Assembly: GCA_015499995.1 (NCBI GenBank)
Contig: JADNRV010000032.1
Location: forward strand, 310,001 to 374,000
Direction of reading: 5' to 3'
From: Flammula alnicola
Taxonomy: Eukaryota > Basidiomycota > Agaricomycetes > Agaricales > Strophariaceae
DNA length: 64,000 bases
Position numbers and translations under genes: made by a program. Below, piece by piece: positions 47,273 through 60,051 of the stretch (position 1 is its first letter; every line of letters starts with the position of its first letter). The notes under the pieces were generated by a model. The model saw nothing but the letters and a program-made list of their open reading frames with translations, searched no databases and had not been told where the DNA came from.

Positions 47273-47583
47273 GGATAGAGGTATGGGCGATTTCCAGGTT
47301 CAAGGGCGATGCGGTGGGTATGAAAAAATGCTTCGGTCACCTAGCGGCAAGGTTCAAATGGAACATCGAGGTAAGACCTATATTTGTCCCTGTTTTTCGA
47401 TAGCTTCTCAGTGGGCATCCGGATTCCCATCGAAACCTTTCCCGTCATTTAATCTTCTGACCTTGCTCTCGCATAGGTTATATTCGCGTTGACCTCTCGC
47501 CCTCGTTGTTTCCTCATTCAGGGTGAGGAACCGAAATATAAATTCTCAGTGAGTCGTGTACCTGCAACTGCATATCCTAGGCA

Positions 47584-49100
47584 ATGGATGTCGTCGATGA
47601 ACTCACAGGACAAGCTGCACTGTCACAACAACAACCTTTCCCTACAGTCAACGTCACCGTGGGTGGAGCGGCCACCAATGAGGGACCCAAGGACCTTCCT
47701 GCCCCTAGGGAAAGTTCCACGAACTGTCCGATTGACCTCTTGTCGCAGGATCTATTGACGCTCATCCTGGAATATAACATGGTTCGAGATGCAACGGATA
47801 CCGAAGAAAGTCCTCATTTGATTATTCCCGTCGTAGTTTCCCAGGTATCAAGGTTCTGGCGCTTCGTCGCATTAGAAACCCCTCTCCGGTGGAGACGTCT
47901 CAGCATATTCCTTCCTTGGAATTTGGATGAAGATGGCGCATATTTAAAGAGGTCAAAGCAGTGTCCAATCGAGCTTGGTATCTCTATGGATCCGAAGGAC
48001 ATTGCTACTCCGCAGGGATTAATTAATGGAGGGACAACGTTGCCATCCCCGCTCAATAATTACGGTCTCCTTCGCGAGCTACTTTCCCTTCATCTTCAGC
48101 GTTGTCGAGTTCTCCACATCCGTGGATCCGTACTCGATAAAATGAACAAGATCTTTGTTGCCTGGTGGAACCGTTGCTCGACATGGACATGCCCATTTTA
48201 GAAGAACTGATACTTGATGAAGGAGTTAGCCGTAGTCCCAACAAACCCCGTGGAACCAGACTGCAAAAAACACTCTTCTCTTCTGCTCCGCTGTTGCGGG
48301 ACGTGCGTCTTGGAGGAGTTGGTTTCGAGCACTTTTCCCCTCCTCTATCTTCAGTGACGACCCTACACATTTCGACCACGAAGAGGTTCAGTTCGCTATT
48401 TCATTCCTAGATTTCGGCGACATGCTACAGGCGTGCCTCTGTCTGAGTTCCCTTGCGATATACGACAACGTTGTGGACCGATGGCCTGGAATATCCGCCT
48501 CTTGTGACGTGCCTTTTCTAGACAGTCTTCATATTTTCGGCAGCATGACGTTGCCCTCGCATTTGCTATTGTTCTTGTCGGCTCCAAAGCTACGAGAACT
48601 CCTCATAGTTCCGCTCATCCGCGACGATTTGGACCTCCTGTCAGCACACCTGACGACCATCCACACACCACGCTTTCCTGCACTCACATCACTCACCATT
48701 GCACCTAGTATCAGTACATGGTCCGTCGACTCGGAGATCCTTCGAAGGGCATCTGAATGCTTCCCCAATATCGAGCTTCTCGTCGTTTGCAAGGTCCATC
48801 TTGTCCACTTCGTCTCTATCTTTGTCGACCCCGTTTTCCCAAATCTCCTCGACATTGCATTCCATGGCGTTAATAAGTTGAGCGCCAGCGCGATACTTGG
48901 GATCATTCAGGCGCTTTCACAACATCCCATTGCGAACTATTTATGTCGATGCTGCTTCAATGAAACAAATCTGGACTTCGCTGCCTACGCGGGGCGCTAT
49001 CAAGGTGGTTGAGGCGGACCTTGTAAAACAGCGCCGTGAGGCAGCATTGTATGACGACATAAAGTCTCTTTTCGGCTGCTATCCGCTCGGTGAACAGTGA
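47584..49100 (+). pseudogene. F-box-like protein, three frame breaks
   Basis: Apparently intron-less. The N-terminal part (CPIDLLSQDLLTLILEYN, VVSQVSRFWRFVALETPLRW) matches the agaricomycete F-box pattern, followed by leucine-rich segments (PILEELILD, APLLRDVRLGGVGFEHF, APKLRELLIVPL, FPNIELLVV). The family recruits substrates to SCF ubiquitin ligases. The frame breaks near 48163 (one base missing), near 48396 (one base missing) and near 48915-48935 (one extra or two missing). Together they restore about 505 aa ending DIKSLFGCYPLGEQ. Three breaks within 800 bp favour a decaying copy, but the same kind of break appears in housekeeping genes here. Confidence 0.7.
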
Positions 49101-50157
49101 GGTCGCACCTTCAGGATTGCCTGTCCTCAGCCAGAATCGTCTGACATGGGTATTCATAGCAAAATAAATACAGATAAGACCGGTCGGGTCAACAGAAGGT
49201 ACGCTGTTGTTGGTCTAAGTTCTTGAGATAAATGGTATATGGGTCTTGGGTAGAATGTGGGTCCACGAGGGAGGACTTTGTTTGTTACTCTGCGTTGCCT
49301 TCTTCATTTCAACGATATAGATCTGGGTGGTTCCATTCTTTCGATCGCAGAGCGCGCACTGGGCGGCTTGTATGCGACCCATTCGGATAATGCCTACTCG
49401 TATACATTCGCGGGGCTCAGTCGAACCCATTAGGTACTGTTAAGTATCCCGTTGGTTGGTGTGTTCTCGTTCTTTTAAATTGTAATTAAGAGTTGTAATT
49501 GCGCTGGACACCAGTAGATATCAAAGCGAATGAGCGCCATGCATCAGCGTGATAGTTTTGACACCGATGGCCGCACCCAGTGTCTAAATTATTGTTCTGG
49601 TTTTTACGAGAAATTTCAGACGCCCAGAATCCAGATATTAGAATAGTGCACTCTAAACTGAACCCAGGGTCAGTTCGCCTTTCTTTTAATCATCGACATA
49701 CTGTAGTTTAGAGGTATAGGTTGACTTCTGAGGTATACAGGCCTTACACCCAGGCACCAACATAAGCCCACAAACATTTCATCATTTAAATGCATGCCGA
49801 GTCGAAAGTCACGATAAGACCTGAATCAAGATTTGGACTGCATTTCGTGACAGTATTTCAGTCATTGTATCCTATGATCAGCGCCCACAAGCGCTCGGGT
49901 CGGTCAAGACTGGCAGATCTCCGAGGGTGGAGATCTAGAGGCCTACTAAATGAAGTCACTACAGTCCGTGTTGGTTGCCAACTTGCCATTCAACCTGAAA
50001 GTAGATGCACATTACAGTACATTGCTCGAACTTTTAAACCTCTACTTTTATATCACAACCCTCAATAACGAATAAGAATAAGGAATGCTACTGAATTCGG
50101 ATCCACCAAAGCATGAGTTGGACGAACGGTCCGATTCTTGAGGATGAAAGGCGGGAT
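49101..50157. other. Intergenic, no gene seen
   Basis: About 1 kb without a supported frame, repeat or RNA gene. Confidence 0.55.
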
Positions 50158-51130
50158 CTATAAATAAACGCTTAGTGCTGCGAGACGAATTGAGTTCTTC
50201 AAAACAGACTTACAGTGGGCGATTTCAACGACAAAGAAAACCAAAAGACACGCTAAACCGATACAAAGCAGCATAAGGACATAGAATAATTTCCACGGGA
50301 ATCGCGCTCCGACCCAAGCAAGAGCGATATTGACAGAAGTGCCAGTTCCAGATATAACGAGCAAGAGTCCGCTGTCAATAGTACGGTGAGACCAGCAGAA
50401 CGGAGAGCTACATAAACATCATCAAGTGAGCTTACAGCCAATCCATGTTAGTCATCATGTTCTGAAATCTTTGACGAGGTATTCGGACGTTGAGGAATAG
50501 AAGCGATAGGATGACGCATATTGGGATATTGAGGTAGAAAAGCCACCGCCATGCTCCTGACTGAGCTAGGGAAAACCCATGGGTGGCCCGATGGCGCCGT
50601 TCCAGGTCTAATTGGAGGATATAACGAACAAGAAACAGAGAACTCACCATGTGGCAAGCGCCCACACACTTTGAACAGTCGGAAGTTAGTTAATATGACC
50701 GAGAAGGGATGGATGGGATAATCAGACATCCACCGCCTCCGGTTCCCTGAACCACTGAAAGTTATGAAATGTTCGAATTGTGAAACATAGGAACAGGGTA
50801 CCTTCAAGTTGGCGCCTGTTGGCGCTCACGGTACTCTTTCCGCTATAAGCATAGTATTCATGCTCTTTGCGGACCCGGATATCGCTGAGCCTACGGCAAA
50901 GAACGAAATGAATCCCAGAAGAATGGGCTTTCGACCAAGCGTGGCAGCCAAACCACCAATGAAAGGAAGAATTGCCGTCAAGGCAATGGTGTACCCGCTC
51001 CCGACCCAGATGAAGTCAGAGCCTTAAAGATGCTCGACACTCACAAGGTCAAGAGCTGGAAGGAAATCGACGAGAAGATTGGCCGCGAACACGTGGGGTT
51101 GATTCAAACGGCTTTTTTGTCACCCCAGAA
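50158..51130 (-). pseudogene. Truncated MFS multidrug-type transporter (DHA2-like)
   Basis: Minus-strand exon pieces match the N-terminal half of 14-TM drug:H+ antiporters: GSDFIWVGSGYTIALTAILP, GGLAATLGRKPILLGF, VGSAISGSAKSMNTMLIA, TWNGAIGPPMG, SLAQSGAWRWLFYLNIPICV and ALAWVGARFPWKLFYVLML. An upstream piece near 51060-51110 reads LNQPHVFAANLLVDFLPALD, a decayed LDQTIVxTALP motif. The frame slips near 50570 (PPMG|SLAQ). Everything after about the seventh helix is absent: the frame stops at 50158, while full members are about 550 aa. Start not identified. Judged a remnant. Confidence 0.7.
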
Positions 51131-51500
51131 TTGCGGCATCATCAAGCAAGTATCTGTTCCTCGTTCTCAGCGCTTGGCAGCCGTGGAAATGGAAGCTAGC
51201 ACCGGGGATCCGAATGGAGAGGCGTCTATACTTACAGGCCCAGTGTCCGCGCTGTCCGAGTCACATTTGCTGGCCTCGCGCTTCCTCAATTCTCAGCGCA
51301 GGCTCTTATAATAATTCGAGTTCACGTTGCATCATGATTCTACAGCTGAGCGCTGAAAGCGCTGAATACCGGCAGCCGACAAATGGCGCTGATGATCGGA
51401 CATTTCGGGGTTGATAACATACATATAATTCAATTGACAAGTTCCAGACCAAGCCTAACGTCCTCACACTGACTCGTTGACTACCTTGGCTGTGGCTACA

Positions 51501-53559
51501 ATGGTCTTTTCGTCTTCTATCGACACTCTCGCTTCTCTCGTACAACGTTTGCTCCAATCCTTACCTATCCCAGCGGAGATGATCGACCGTTTGCAACATA
51601 TCACGCCCACTATAGCGATATCTGGCGGGTTCGTCGTTTGGTTGGGCATTGTTCGGATGCTGCGCTGGCGACGCTACAATGCTATTCATCGCGAGTACGG
51701 AACCAAGTGGAACAATGGGCTGGGAAAGATAACCCCTGAAGAGGCGCAAAAAATAATACATATCTCGACTTTGTACGACATGCCACTTCTGTTGAATTAT
51801 TCTCTGGCATTCGCGCTTTTCAAAACATATGGTATCGTGAGTCCGAACGGTTTGCGTTCTCTCGTATTTGGAACGAAGCACTGAAGACCGATCTTTATAC
51901 ATCAGCCTTCTATTTCTAAGCTTCTTGCGGCAACCAAGGAATTGAAGTCGAAGGAAACCGTGTCAAAACGGTATGCGGATGTACGTCGATCTTCCTATTT
52001 GCTATATGTATATCTCACATTTCTGGAACTATCTACTCACTGATATCGAATGAATCACCAGACCGAAATCCTCATCTGTGTGTTCATTTATTTAACTGTT
52101 AGCTTCGTGCATAGTTTATAAATCCGGATAACCCTCAGCCACATGGGTCGGATGTCCCATTTCCGGATTTCTCAATCCCGCAGTTGCTGAGACCAAGGAG
52201 GGTCCAAACACCAAACCAGCAGACGATCCCAGGGCTAACATCGCTCTTGCTAGAGTCAATTGGCTGCATTCTAAATATAACATCGTGCGTAGCCTATTAA
52301 TACTTATTCTATCTTGACGGACGTGGTTGACGTTCATTAATCATTGATCATTGATCATCATGCGCCGCCCTCAGTCAAATGATGACTATCTTTATACACT
52401 CTGTCTATTCGTCTTAGAACCAAGTGTAAGCCCCCTTACATTTTCATGCTTCATTTGACTTATGTACCGTTTAGGACTGGGCTGACCGTTATGGGTGGCG
52501 TTCCTTGTCTCCTCTCGAGAGAAATGCTTTCTACGTTTTCTGGGTTGAAATTGGTAAGAGAATGGGCATTCGGGACATCCCAGGCACTCTTGAAGAATTA
52601 CTTGCATTCAGTAAAGTGTGTAAACATGTCCTCTTTCAGAGTTACTTTGACTTCTTGCTGAACAAGCGTTGCAGGAGTACGAGACGACCCACATGGTTCC
52701 AGCGGAGACAAACAAAGAGATTGCTGGCTACACCGTGGATGAACTGCTCAGCGCCGCGCCCAAGGCATTTGGCGTGAAGGCCTTTGGTGTCCGAGTTGTC
52801 ATTTGCTTAATGGATGACATCGTAAGACAGGCCATGATGTACGTTTCTCCCAACACCTCTCATAGGTCTTATCCCCAACTCATTTTGGCATGATGCAATA
52901 GGTACCCAAAGCAACCGTGGCTCCTCCGCGCTACCGTTTATAGTCTCTTAAGAATTATAGGCTTTATTCAACACTTTTTACTGCCCCCTCGCATCTCACC
53001 GAGTTTCCCCATCGACGTCCGGCTTCCCAGACTCAGAGGGAACGAAGAAAGTCTTCGCCTGCGGCCTAATAAGTCAGAATACTTATTACAAGCCCATTAT
53101 CACTAAACAAGCTCACATTTTTGAATCGTTAGATATGCTGCCGTTCCATGGTATAGACCTGAGCCCACAACGATTGTCAGTTATTGCAAGGAGAAATTGC
53201 TTGTCAAGCTTGGGTGGCATTCGAAGATGCCGAGCCCGCAGTGCGCAACTTTATACTATCTTTGCTTCATTCCTAATGTATTTCACCGATCTACAGGCTG
53301 AAGAGTACAGGATATCGCCTTGAAGAAATGGTTTTTAATCCCTCTTAATTTTCGTATCTCCATAACTGACACGACATATGCTGTTAGGGCCCTCTCCAAT
53401 TTGAACAAAGTTCGTGATAGCGCTCTTAAAGCCATTGCCATCGATCTGAACAACTGTTTTCTAGTTGGCCATGAAGAAATTATGAAAAAGGCCGCTGAAT
53501 TACAGGGCTGTCCGATAGCTGGTCCTTGGTCCTTGGAAGGAAGAAAACAAACCAGTTAA
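51501..53559 (+). CDS. MpaB-like ER-bound oxygenase (rubber-oxygenase/DUF2236 family)
   Basis: Twelve exons: 51501..51836, 51906..51980, 52062..52077, 52139..52284, 52375..52425, 52475..52615, 52675..52838, 52902..53072, 53133..53240, 53297..53330, 53388..53409, 53465..53559. Total 1359 nt, 452 aa, no frame break. An N-terminal membrane anchor (ITPTIAISGGFVVWLGIVRM) is followed by the catalytic-type domain: NAIHREYGTKWNNG, ITPEEAQKIIHISTLYDMP, STWVGCPISGF, ALARVNWLHSKY, FYVFWVEIGKRMG, YPKQPW, WYRPEPT, GYRLEEMGP and GCPIAGPWSLEGRK. MpaB, the namesake, cleaves a farnesyl chain oxidatively in mycophenolic acid synthesis; substrate here unknown. Includes exons of 16, 22 and 34 nt. A broken paralogue lies at 19900-21162. 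No other secondary-metabolism genes adjoin. Confidence 0.88.
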
Positions 53560-54881
53560 GCGCCCAAGAACTAAGTTACATCCAACGGCCTAGGATATAC
53601 TGTACATATTTGCCGCGATTCTACAGTATGTGCAATGTCTTTCTGCATGATTTATAGATCCATATCTTTCTTGTATCTATTACTTATCGGATTTATATCT
53701 TGGATTCATCTAAAATACAAACCACCATCATGCTTCAATTCATTGGCTTGTTCACACTTCAATGCGGCAGTCTACCCACATGATATGTCCATAGGTATAA
53801 TTATCCAGATTCCAGCTTTCCCTTGAAAGATCCTCAGATTTCTGCGGTGTTTGTGGACCCATTATTTGGTTTTATTGGTTTCGGACCTGGATCCATAAAA
53901 CGCCAAACATACCCCGTGCCCGAACTTGGTTTTGATGAATTTCATGTTCACCTGCATTGTTGCAAGTTGCTTGCAAGTATGTATTGAGCGAAACGCTGGT
54001 TTGTTGTTGGACTTACCCCCTTCTCCGCGGCCTGCCTGGCAGGCTCCCGGCCCCCGGCCCCGGGGCCTATAGGCTAAAGAATTTGAAACTAAGTTACGTA
54101 CATTGTACGTTTTTTCCCTTTTCCTCCGTTACATGCACTGAAAAGTGCCCGTTTACTAGACATTGTATGAATATTCTGCTGTATGAAACCACCGCTTGGA
54201 GTCGGCCTCTACTCACAGGCGCTCAATGCCCGAAGAACCGCCAAAATCTCCTATTCGGCCTGAAGGTTGCCCTCAGCGCCATGGGTCACCTTGGGTCGCG
54301 TTGGGTCGCGCGTTGGTCCGTTTCCAAGAATCCTCCACGAACAAGAATATCCGTGATTCGGAGTTTTAGGCTTAAAATTTGCAACGGTAGGGGGAAGCTT
54401 GTGTGTGATGAGCTAATGACGCACTGTAGAATGTTCCGTTGTCGGGGCTCGCGCTTTTTCACCAGTGTGGTGTCTATAGGGAAGTTAGACGACTATTTGC
54501 AAACTGTACAAAATTTCGTGATCATGGTTGCTACATGGCGACCAAAGACTTCCGTGCTGAGCAAGGCGCACGCATTACCATCCCCCGACAAGTATTTTTA
54601 AGAAAGTATTCTTCTGCCTTTTGCACACTTTTCTGAATATAGAATCCTCAACGGAATTAACTCTTCCCAAGACCCGAGGAAGCTTCTGTCCTTCAGAGTA
54701 TTATGTTATCTACATGCCCAAGTCAGCATTAAAACGGTGCGTTATTTACACTGTAAAATCCTATAAAGTCTGACCAGAAAGTAGTTTACGTTAAACTATC
54801 AAAGCATCGGCCCGCGATCCGGGCTGAATCGAGCATCTGTACTCTAGTACGTTGTTTCCTCTTACCACGACAATCTCATCT
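53560..54881. other. Intergenic, no supported gene
   Basis: The longest frame (53957-54601) begins with a non-ATG codon, crosses a GC-rich palindromic tract (54035-54066) and shows no family motif. Confidence 0.5.
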
Positions 54882-56803
54882 ATGTCCCAAGGGTATTATC
54901 AACTTGGAGGCTTCCGTCCACAAATTCAATGGTAAATTTTACTTACAAACCTGTTTGACGCGTCTTCAATAGGTTTTTGTTAGGTTTCGATCGACGTACG
55001 ATGACAAAAGTTTGGCACAAGCCATCGCTGGTCCCTCGTCCCCCCTCCGAGTGACACAGAATCCCAATGATCCTGTCGAGGTGGTTCTCGGTAGGCTCTT
55101 GTCAAGTCTAGCTCTCTTTCAATTGCTGAATCGGATGTTAGGGATCAAACGCCACGGATCTTCTCATCTTCTACTCACCGTTGAACAAACACAGAGCTTC
55201 GCCCGTGCTATGGCACTACCTCTTCCGAATCCACGAGTTACTTTGGCTCCTCGCGAATTCGAATCGCTTTCGCCGATCACATTCAGTAATGTAGAAGCAT
55301 TCACAAAAAAGTTGTCGGTCCTCAAACCCAAGGCGAAAAAACCAGGAGATTCCAGCCAGGCAAACCGTGGATATAATGATGGCAGGGACAACCTTTATCG
55401 GGGGGGTTTTGAACACGGCAGGTATATCATTTTTCGCATCTCTGTCAGGGACTTCCTCTGAACCATTTCAAGGGTTCTATATAGAATTCTGGGCGACATG
55501 ATTGACGCAAACACATACGGCGTGGAGGATACATATTGGGCGGAGAACCTTCGTATTCGCTCACTTGTCTTCAATACGAAAGGAGTCGACGACCGTCCCG
55601 CAGCAGAAAGATTGAAGAATCCCAGCATCCTTGATATTGGGATTTGCGACGCTACTCTTCCAACTCTAATCCCCGATTATTCGTCAGCGAGACACATCAT
55701 CCACTCGGGAAATATCCTGCTGGGAAGGAAGGGACCAAAGAAGGTGATTGACATATTTGTGTCATTCGCTTTGAGTTTACTTAGCCTGAGTAAAGCCTTT
55801 CATTTATGGAAACTCTGAGATCGTGACTGCTGCCATGATGCCCCACCGGATTCAAGAAAATTTCAAGGAATTTCAAAAAGCTACAGAGAAGCCTATGGTC
55901 CTTCTCGTTAATAGAGAAGAAGAAACTGTCAACTTTCTTCGTAACATGGGTGTAGACGTCTCTGCATGGCAGCGTTATGGGCTTCGAGACCTGCTCATCC
56001 CAAAAAATTCTCAGGTGAGCTTGACTATTTATAAATAATGAAAATTGTCCAAAGCACATCCTCAGGGAAGAAATTGGTCCCCCTCGGGCAGCATGTCCAA
56101 CAGACGCTACTCCTACGAGAATGATATGCGGAGTAATTCCGCGCTGCCATATGACGATTATGAAGCTCGTCGTGATCGTGTTCGATCTCGTTCCCGATCG
56201 CCGTCTCGTAACTTCGGCCAACGATATGACAGATATCCTTCCTCGTCTCGCCAATCCGGTAGGGCACCACAATACCAAAATGTCCAATCTACGCATACCT
56301 CCGGTGGTCGGAGACGCTTATATGCCCCTGTCTACGTTGTAGACGTGCAACAGCTATATGTGGCCATGATGCAGACACAGGATGTCAAAACTGTCGTTGA
56401 CATTGCCCATAGGTTTGATGTGACAGATGAAGAAGGATGGTGCGCTGGAAATGAAAGTGGGTGGGTATCCGTATTCTGTTCTGTCCGTCTTGAATTTTCC
56501 TGATCCCTTCCCTAGACTCTTGATAGATATCTGGAAGTCGATGATTTCTGGTCCTCCTATCGACGAACAACGAGACCTTCGTTCAGGCGGTCTGGGGTCA
56601 ACATCTGAAACGCCCGAGGCTGAAGCAACAGCGGGGCCATCTGGCGAGCCTCAGCCTTCTTATGGTCGGACGACGAGCAGGATCCTAATGACTATGTGGC
56701 GAAGCCTCAGGACTTAAAGAAAAATACTGCTGCAGCCCAAAAGGACACCTACATCGACTGGGACCAGTCAGATTATGGATCGGATTCTGAGGAGTCTGAG
56801 TGA
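54882..56803 (+). CDS. RNase H-fold/Gfd2-like protein with Arg/Ser-rich linker
   Basis: Exons 54882..54931, 54984..55421, 55473..55743, 55796..56014, 56066..56456 and 56527..56803; 1646 nt, or 1647 (548 aa) with one base restored near 56668-56672 (cggac, likely cgggac). The centre contains RIRSLVFNTKGVD, NPSILDIGICDATLP, ARHIIHSGN, KPMVLLVNREEETVNFLRNM and GVDVSAW..YGLRDLL, in the order of a DEDD-type exonuclease/RNase H fold as in Gfd2/YDR514C-like or QIP-like proteins. The canonical catalytic first Asp-Glu pair is not obvious, so it may be inactive. RS-rich RVRSRSRSPSR follows, then a second conserved block (YVVDVQQLYVAMMQT) and an acidic Trp-containing C-terminus. Possibly RNA-related; the family call is tentative. 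Confidence 0.72.
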
Positions 56804-57222
56804 TATTTTGGCAACCTCTTTTCTTGGACGATATTCTTGGAGAAACAAATCCAGTACTGTACCACGCATGTCTATGTATATGTACTTGTCTGAGCAATTG
56901 CTTGTCTTCTGCATGGCTGTGAGCACCGCACGGGCAACACGGTCACTTGACTGCGCATTGAGCAGATCACAATGGAATACACCATGTGGCTGTGTTGATG
57001 TTGTATTTTTGTGGTTCCCATCATGTCCTCACTAACGACTGCAGCTCTGGTGCCTTCTTCGTGTGTGCAAGCTGACATATTTCTGGCCGTGGCAGCCATC
57101 ACCCAGACATGCGGCTTCGGAAGTCAAATCAGTCTAGCCATACTTCCGCTTGACAATGGTTGACTACATAATTCCCTTCTCTTCCCGTAACCACCACTTG
57201 CCGCCGTAGACTCTCGCTGAAG

Positions 57223-60051
57223 ATGTCGCATGCGCACTCCGATGACACAATGGAGTCTGCAGACCGCTTCAGCGGCACTACGATAGGATCGTCGAGGTTC
57301 CGACAGTCCACACACATGATTCCGTCACCCGGGTCGGAGGGTAAGAGCCCCAAACTTTTCGTATGTGCAATCTTTCCTTCCAAGTAACTCGGTCGAACTT
57401 ATTTAACGCCATGGCGTAGAACCCACTCATTATGAGACTTTCTGTGGTCATAGGCATACCTCTGCTTATGCTGATATTGGGAATAGGCTTGGAAGTTGCC
57501 ATCTTCATATCCAACCATAATAACGGTACGTGACATGCTTTGCATTCACAGCATATGAGTCTTGGGTCTCTGACTTCTCTGAAAGGTTTCAAAGTACCTG
57601 TGAACAACGTCTTCAACATCTTTGGAAACGTTTCAGCCCAGTTTCTGGCCGTGCGTACCCTTCTTCCAGTTTAGGAACAGCTAATTGAAGCACATTCTAG
57701 TCATTCTTCCCTACACTGTAAGTTTCGTAGTTCATGTTTCACATAGAAATGGTTGGTTGATGTCCATCGAAGCCTTATAATGCCATTTGCGTTTGCATGG
57801 AGAGAGTTGGATTGGAATATAAGATGGTACCAGGTACGAGTCCTCTCTCTTCCGTCTTGAATATCGTCTCAATAGCAGTGCATAGCCCTATATTGTCTTA
57901 CAAAAAGGCAATGCACCGGCTGAGGAGAGCCTTCTTCTGGATTACGTACGTTCTTACTTGACTTTAATTTACTTAAACATTAATGGGTTCATTTCCTAGA
58001 TCTCCTTGGGGTATGTAAATCTTTTGCGACTCCCCTGCGAAGTACTCACCACTTCATGGCCAGGCCGCTTCTAGCACTATTTCGTGCTTTGCAGTACAAG
58101 CATCGAATTGTATTCTGGTCATCATTGACAGCCATTTTAACCTACGCTTTCCAACCTCTCGGTATGTACTCTTCTAAGTCTATCTTTTATTATTGCTGTT
58201 GACCAGTTCTTCCCAGCGGGCTCCATTTTTCAGATTCGTCAAGCAGACCAGACCGATAGTACGTTCGCCTTGCTCTGAGACCTTCTGATACAATCTCATC
58301 GATCTCGTCACCAACCGACTATTTCTAGCCGCGACTGTAACAAGCATCAAAAGCATAGGCCTCTCACAGGACAGCATCACTGATCTCAATGGCTTCGTGG
58401 CCGCAGCTGGATATACCGACGCGTCAGCTGTTCTAAACAATCTCGGCGACCCTCCATTTGTTTCAAACGGTTGGGCGACCGCCGAAGTTCTTGTGAGCTT
58501 TCTGAATATATCATTTTCCACACATTTATTGACATTTTGCTCAAGTTCCCAGCGAATCCATTTTTGAACGGCACACTGACAGTTACCACGTCTGGTATTC
58601 AAACTACAGTGAACTGTTCTAATCCTTCAGAAGCACCGACGCTTACAGCAATTGGAAACGACGGCCTCAACCTGTCATCAAAGTCAGTAGATGGATGTCA
58701 ACATTCCTTATCATTTGACCCTTCTGTAGGTTCAATTTAAATTTCCGCATTCCGTTCATAAATCCTCATATTTTGGCTAGGTTTCGACTTTACAATACGG
58801 AGTTGACGCTGTGCCATGTCCTGGAAATGCTGCATCCCTTGACGTCGGACTTCGTCCTGTCATGTTCTGGTACATGTCACTTCGCTTACTTTGAAAAACA
58901 AAACTTATGTTTTATATTCAAGGTTCTTCAACATCCGTTCCGATAACAATGCTCAAGAAGTCAAGACGGTCTTTTGCAGTCCCACAATAGCAGCATTCGA
59001 AGTGCAAGCGGTCGCGAACTTGAACGACGGTTCCTTGAAGAACGTTACGAAAGTCGGACCATACAAGCAAGATAATAACGTGTTTGGTGTGCCGCAAAAT
59101 GGCAATGCTTTCAATGCGTAAGTTTTTACTACGTCTATTGACCGTTGTGTCATTTGACTGAAAGGTCATCGTAGTGTGATTTTCGACAATAACACCAATC
59201 CATTCATCCAAGCTCGTGCCGTTGCGACCAATTCTATCGTCCCAGGAGCTATCTTCCACGCTGCAGCCCGCCTTCCCAATGGACCACAATCGACGTTCGA
59301 TCTCCCTAATGGATTCTTGGATTTGACGAGTACATTTTACGTTCGTGGTTACTTCCTATCCGTCGTGATGTTATGATGTGCTAAAGCTGATCATGCGACT
59401 CCAGACTCGACATCTGTCTGTCTCTGCGAAATCTGTTTACTTTGTCGACCAAAACACAACTTTGACCGGCAGTGTCGTCTCCCTTGTGCCTCGGCTGCAA
59501 ATAGAGTGCGTACCATAGCTATTCTTCTCATAGATAATTTATGCCTAATTTCATTATACCTCCACAGTCCGCTGCCTGCACATGTTCTTGCACTGACATT
59601 AATCATGACAGGTGTTATCGGCGTGTTCCTACATGTCAGGCATCGTGCACAAAGGAGGCGATTACTCCTGGCCACGCCTCCAGGAAGCATTGCATCTGTC
59701 GTCGCACTGACATCACGTTCAGGATTCGGCGAATTGCTCCTTCCATACGACGATGAGCTGACTCTAGAGAAGAAGCTGGATGGGCTCCGGTTCCGGCTAG
59801 ATAGGAGGACCGGCGCGATTCTGGCAGATGATTATGCGACGGAGAGGACGGGGATGGGTCCTGATGATGCAATGCTGTCGCTACTGGGGGGCAAGGGAGG
59901 GTTGGATCCGCCCGACTCGGCATCGCATTCTTCGTCGTATCTAGCATTCCAGGCTGCAGCTGGGGTACTTCCTTGGGAACGTTCATGGGCCCCTCAGCCT
60001 CAGCCTCAGCCTCAGCCTCACTCTCCTTTGAGGACGGAATACGTTCCCTGA
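57223..60051 (+). CDS. DUF3433 multi-pass membrane protein
   Basis: Sixteen exons: 57223..57360, 57420..57525, 57586..57650, 57701..57717, 57773..57833, 57886..57945, 58000..58010, 58064..58161, 58217..58258, 58329..58492, 58546..58725, 58781..58869, 58923..59117, 59175..59340, 59405..59505, 59568..60051. Total 1977 nt, 658 aa, no frame break. A Ser-rich cytosolic N-terminus precedes a first helix (VVIGIPLLMLILGIGLEVAI). Signature segments of the fungal DUF3433 family follow (FAWRELDWNIRWYQPYIVLQ, KGNAPAEESLLLDYISLG). Then come a large, probably extracellular loop with several N-X-T/S sites and cysteines, a last helix (AHVLALTLIMTGVIGVFLHV, about 501-520), and a cytosolic tail ending in Pro-Gln repeats. 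Function unknown. Notable for 11-nt and 17-nt exons. Confidence 0.88.

Noticed and set aside
53957..54601. 214-aa plus-strand frame
   Set aside because: Starts at a non-ATG codon, has no family motif and uneven composition; not supported as a gene.
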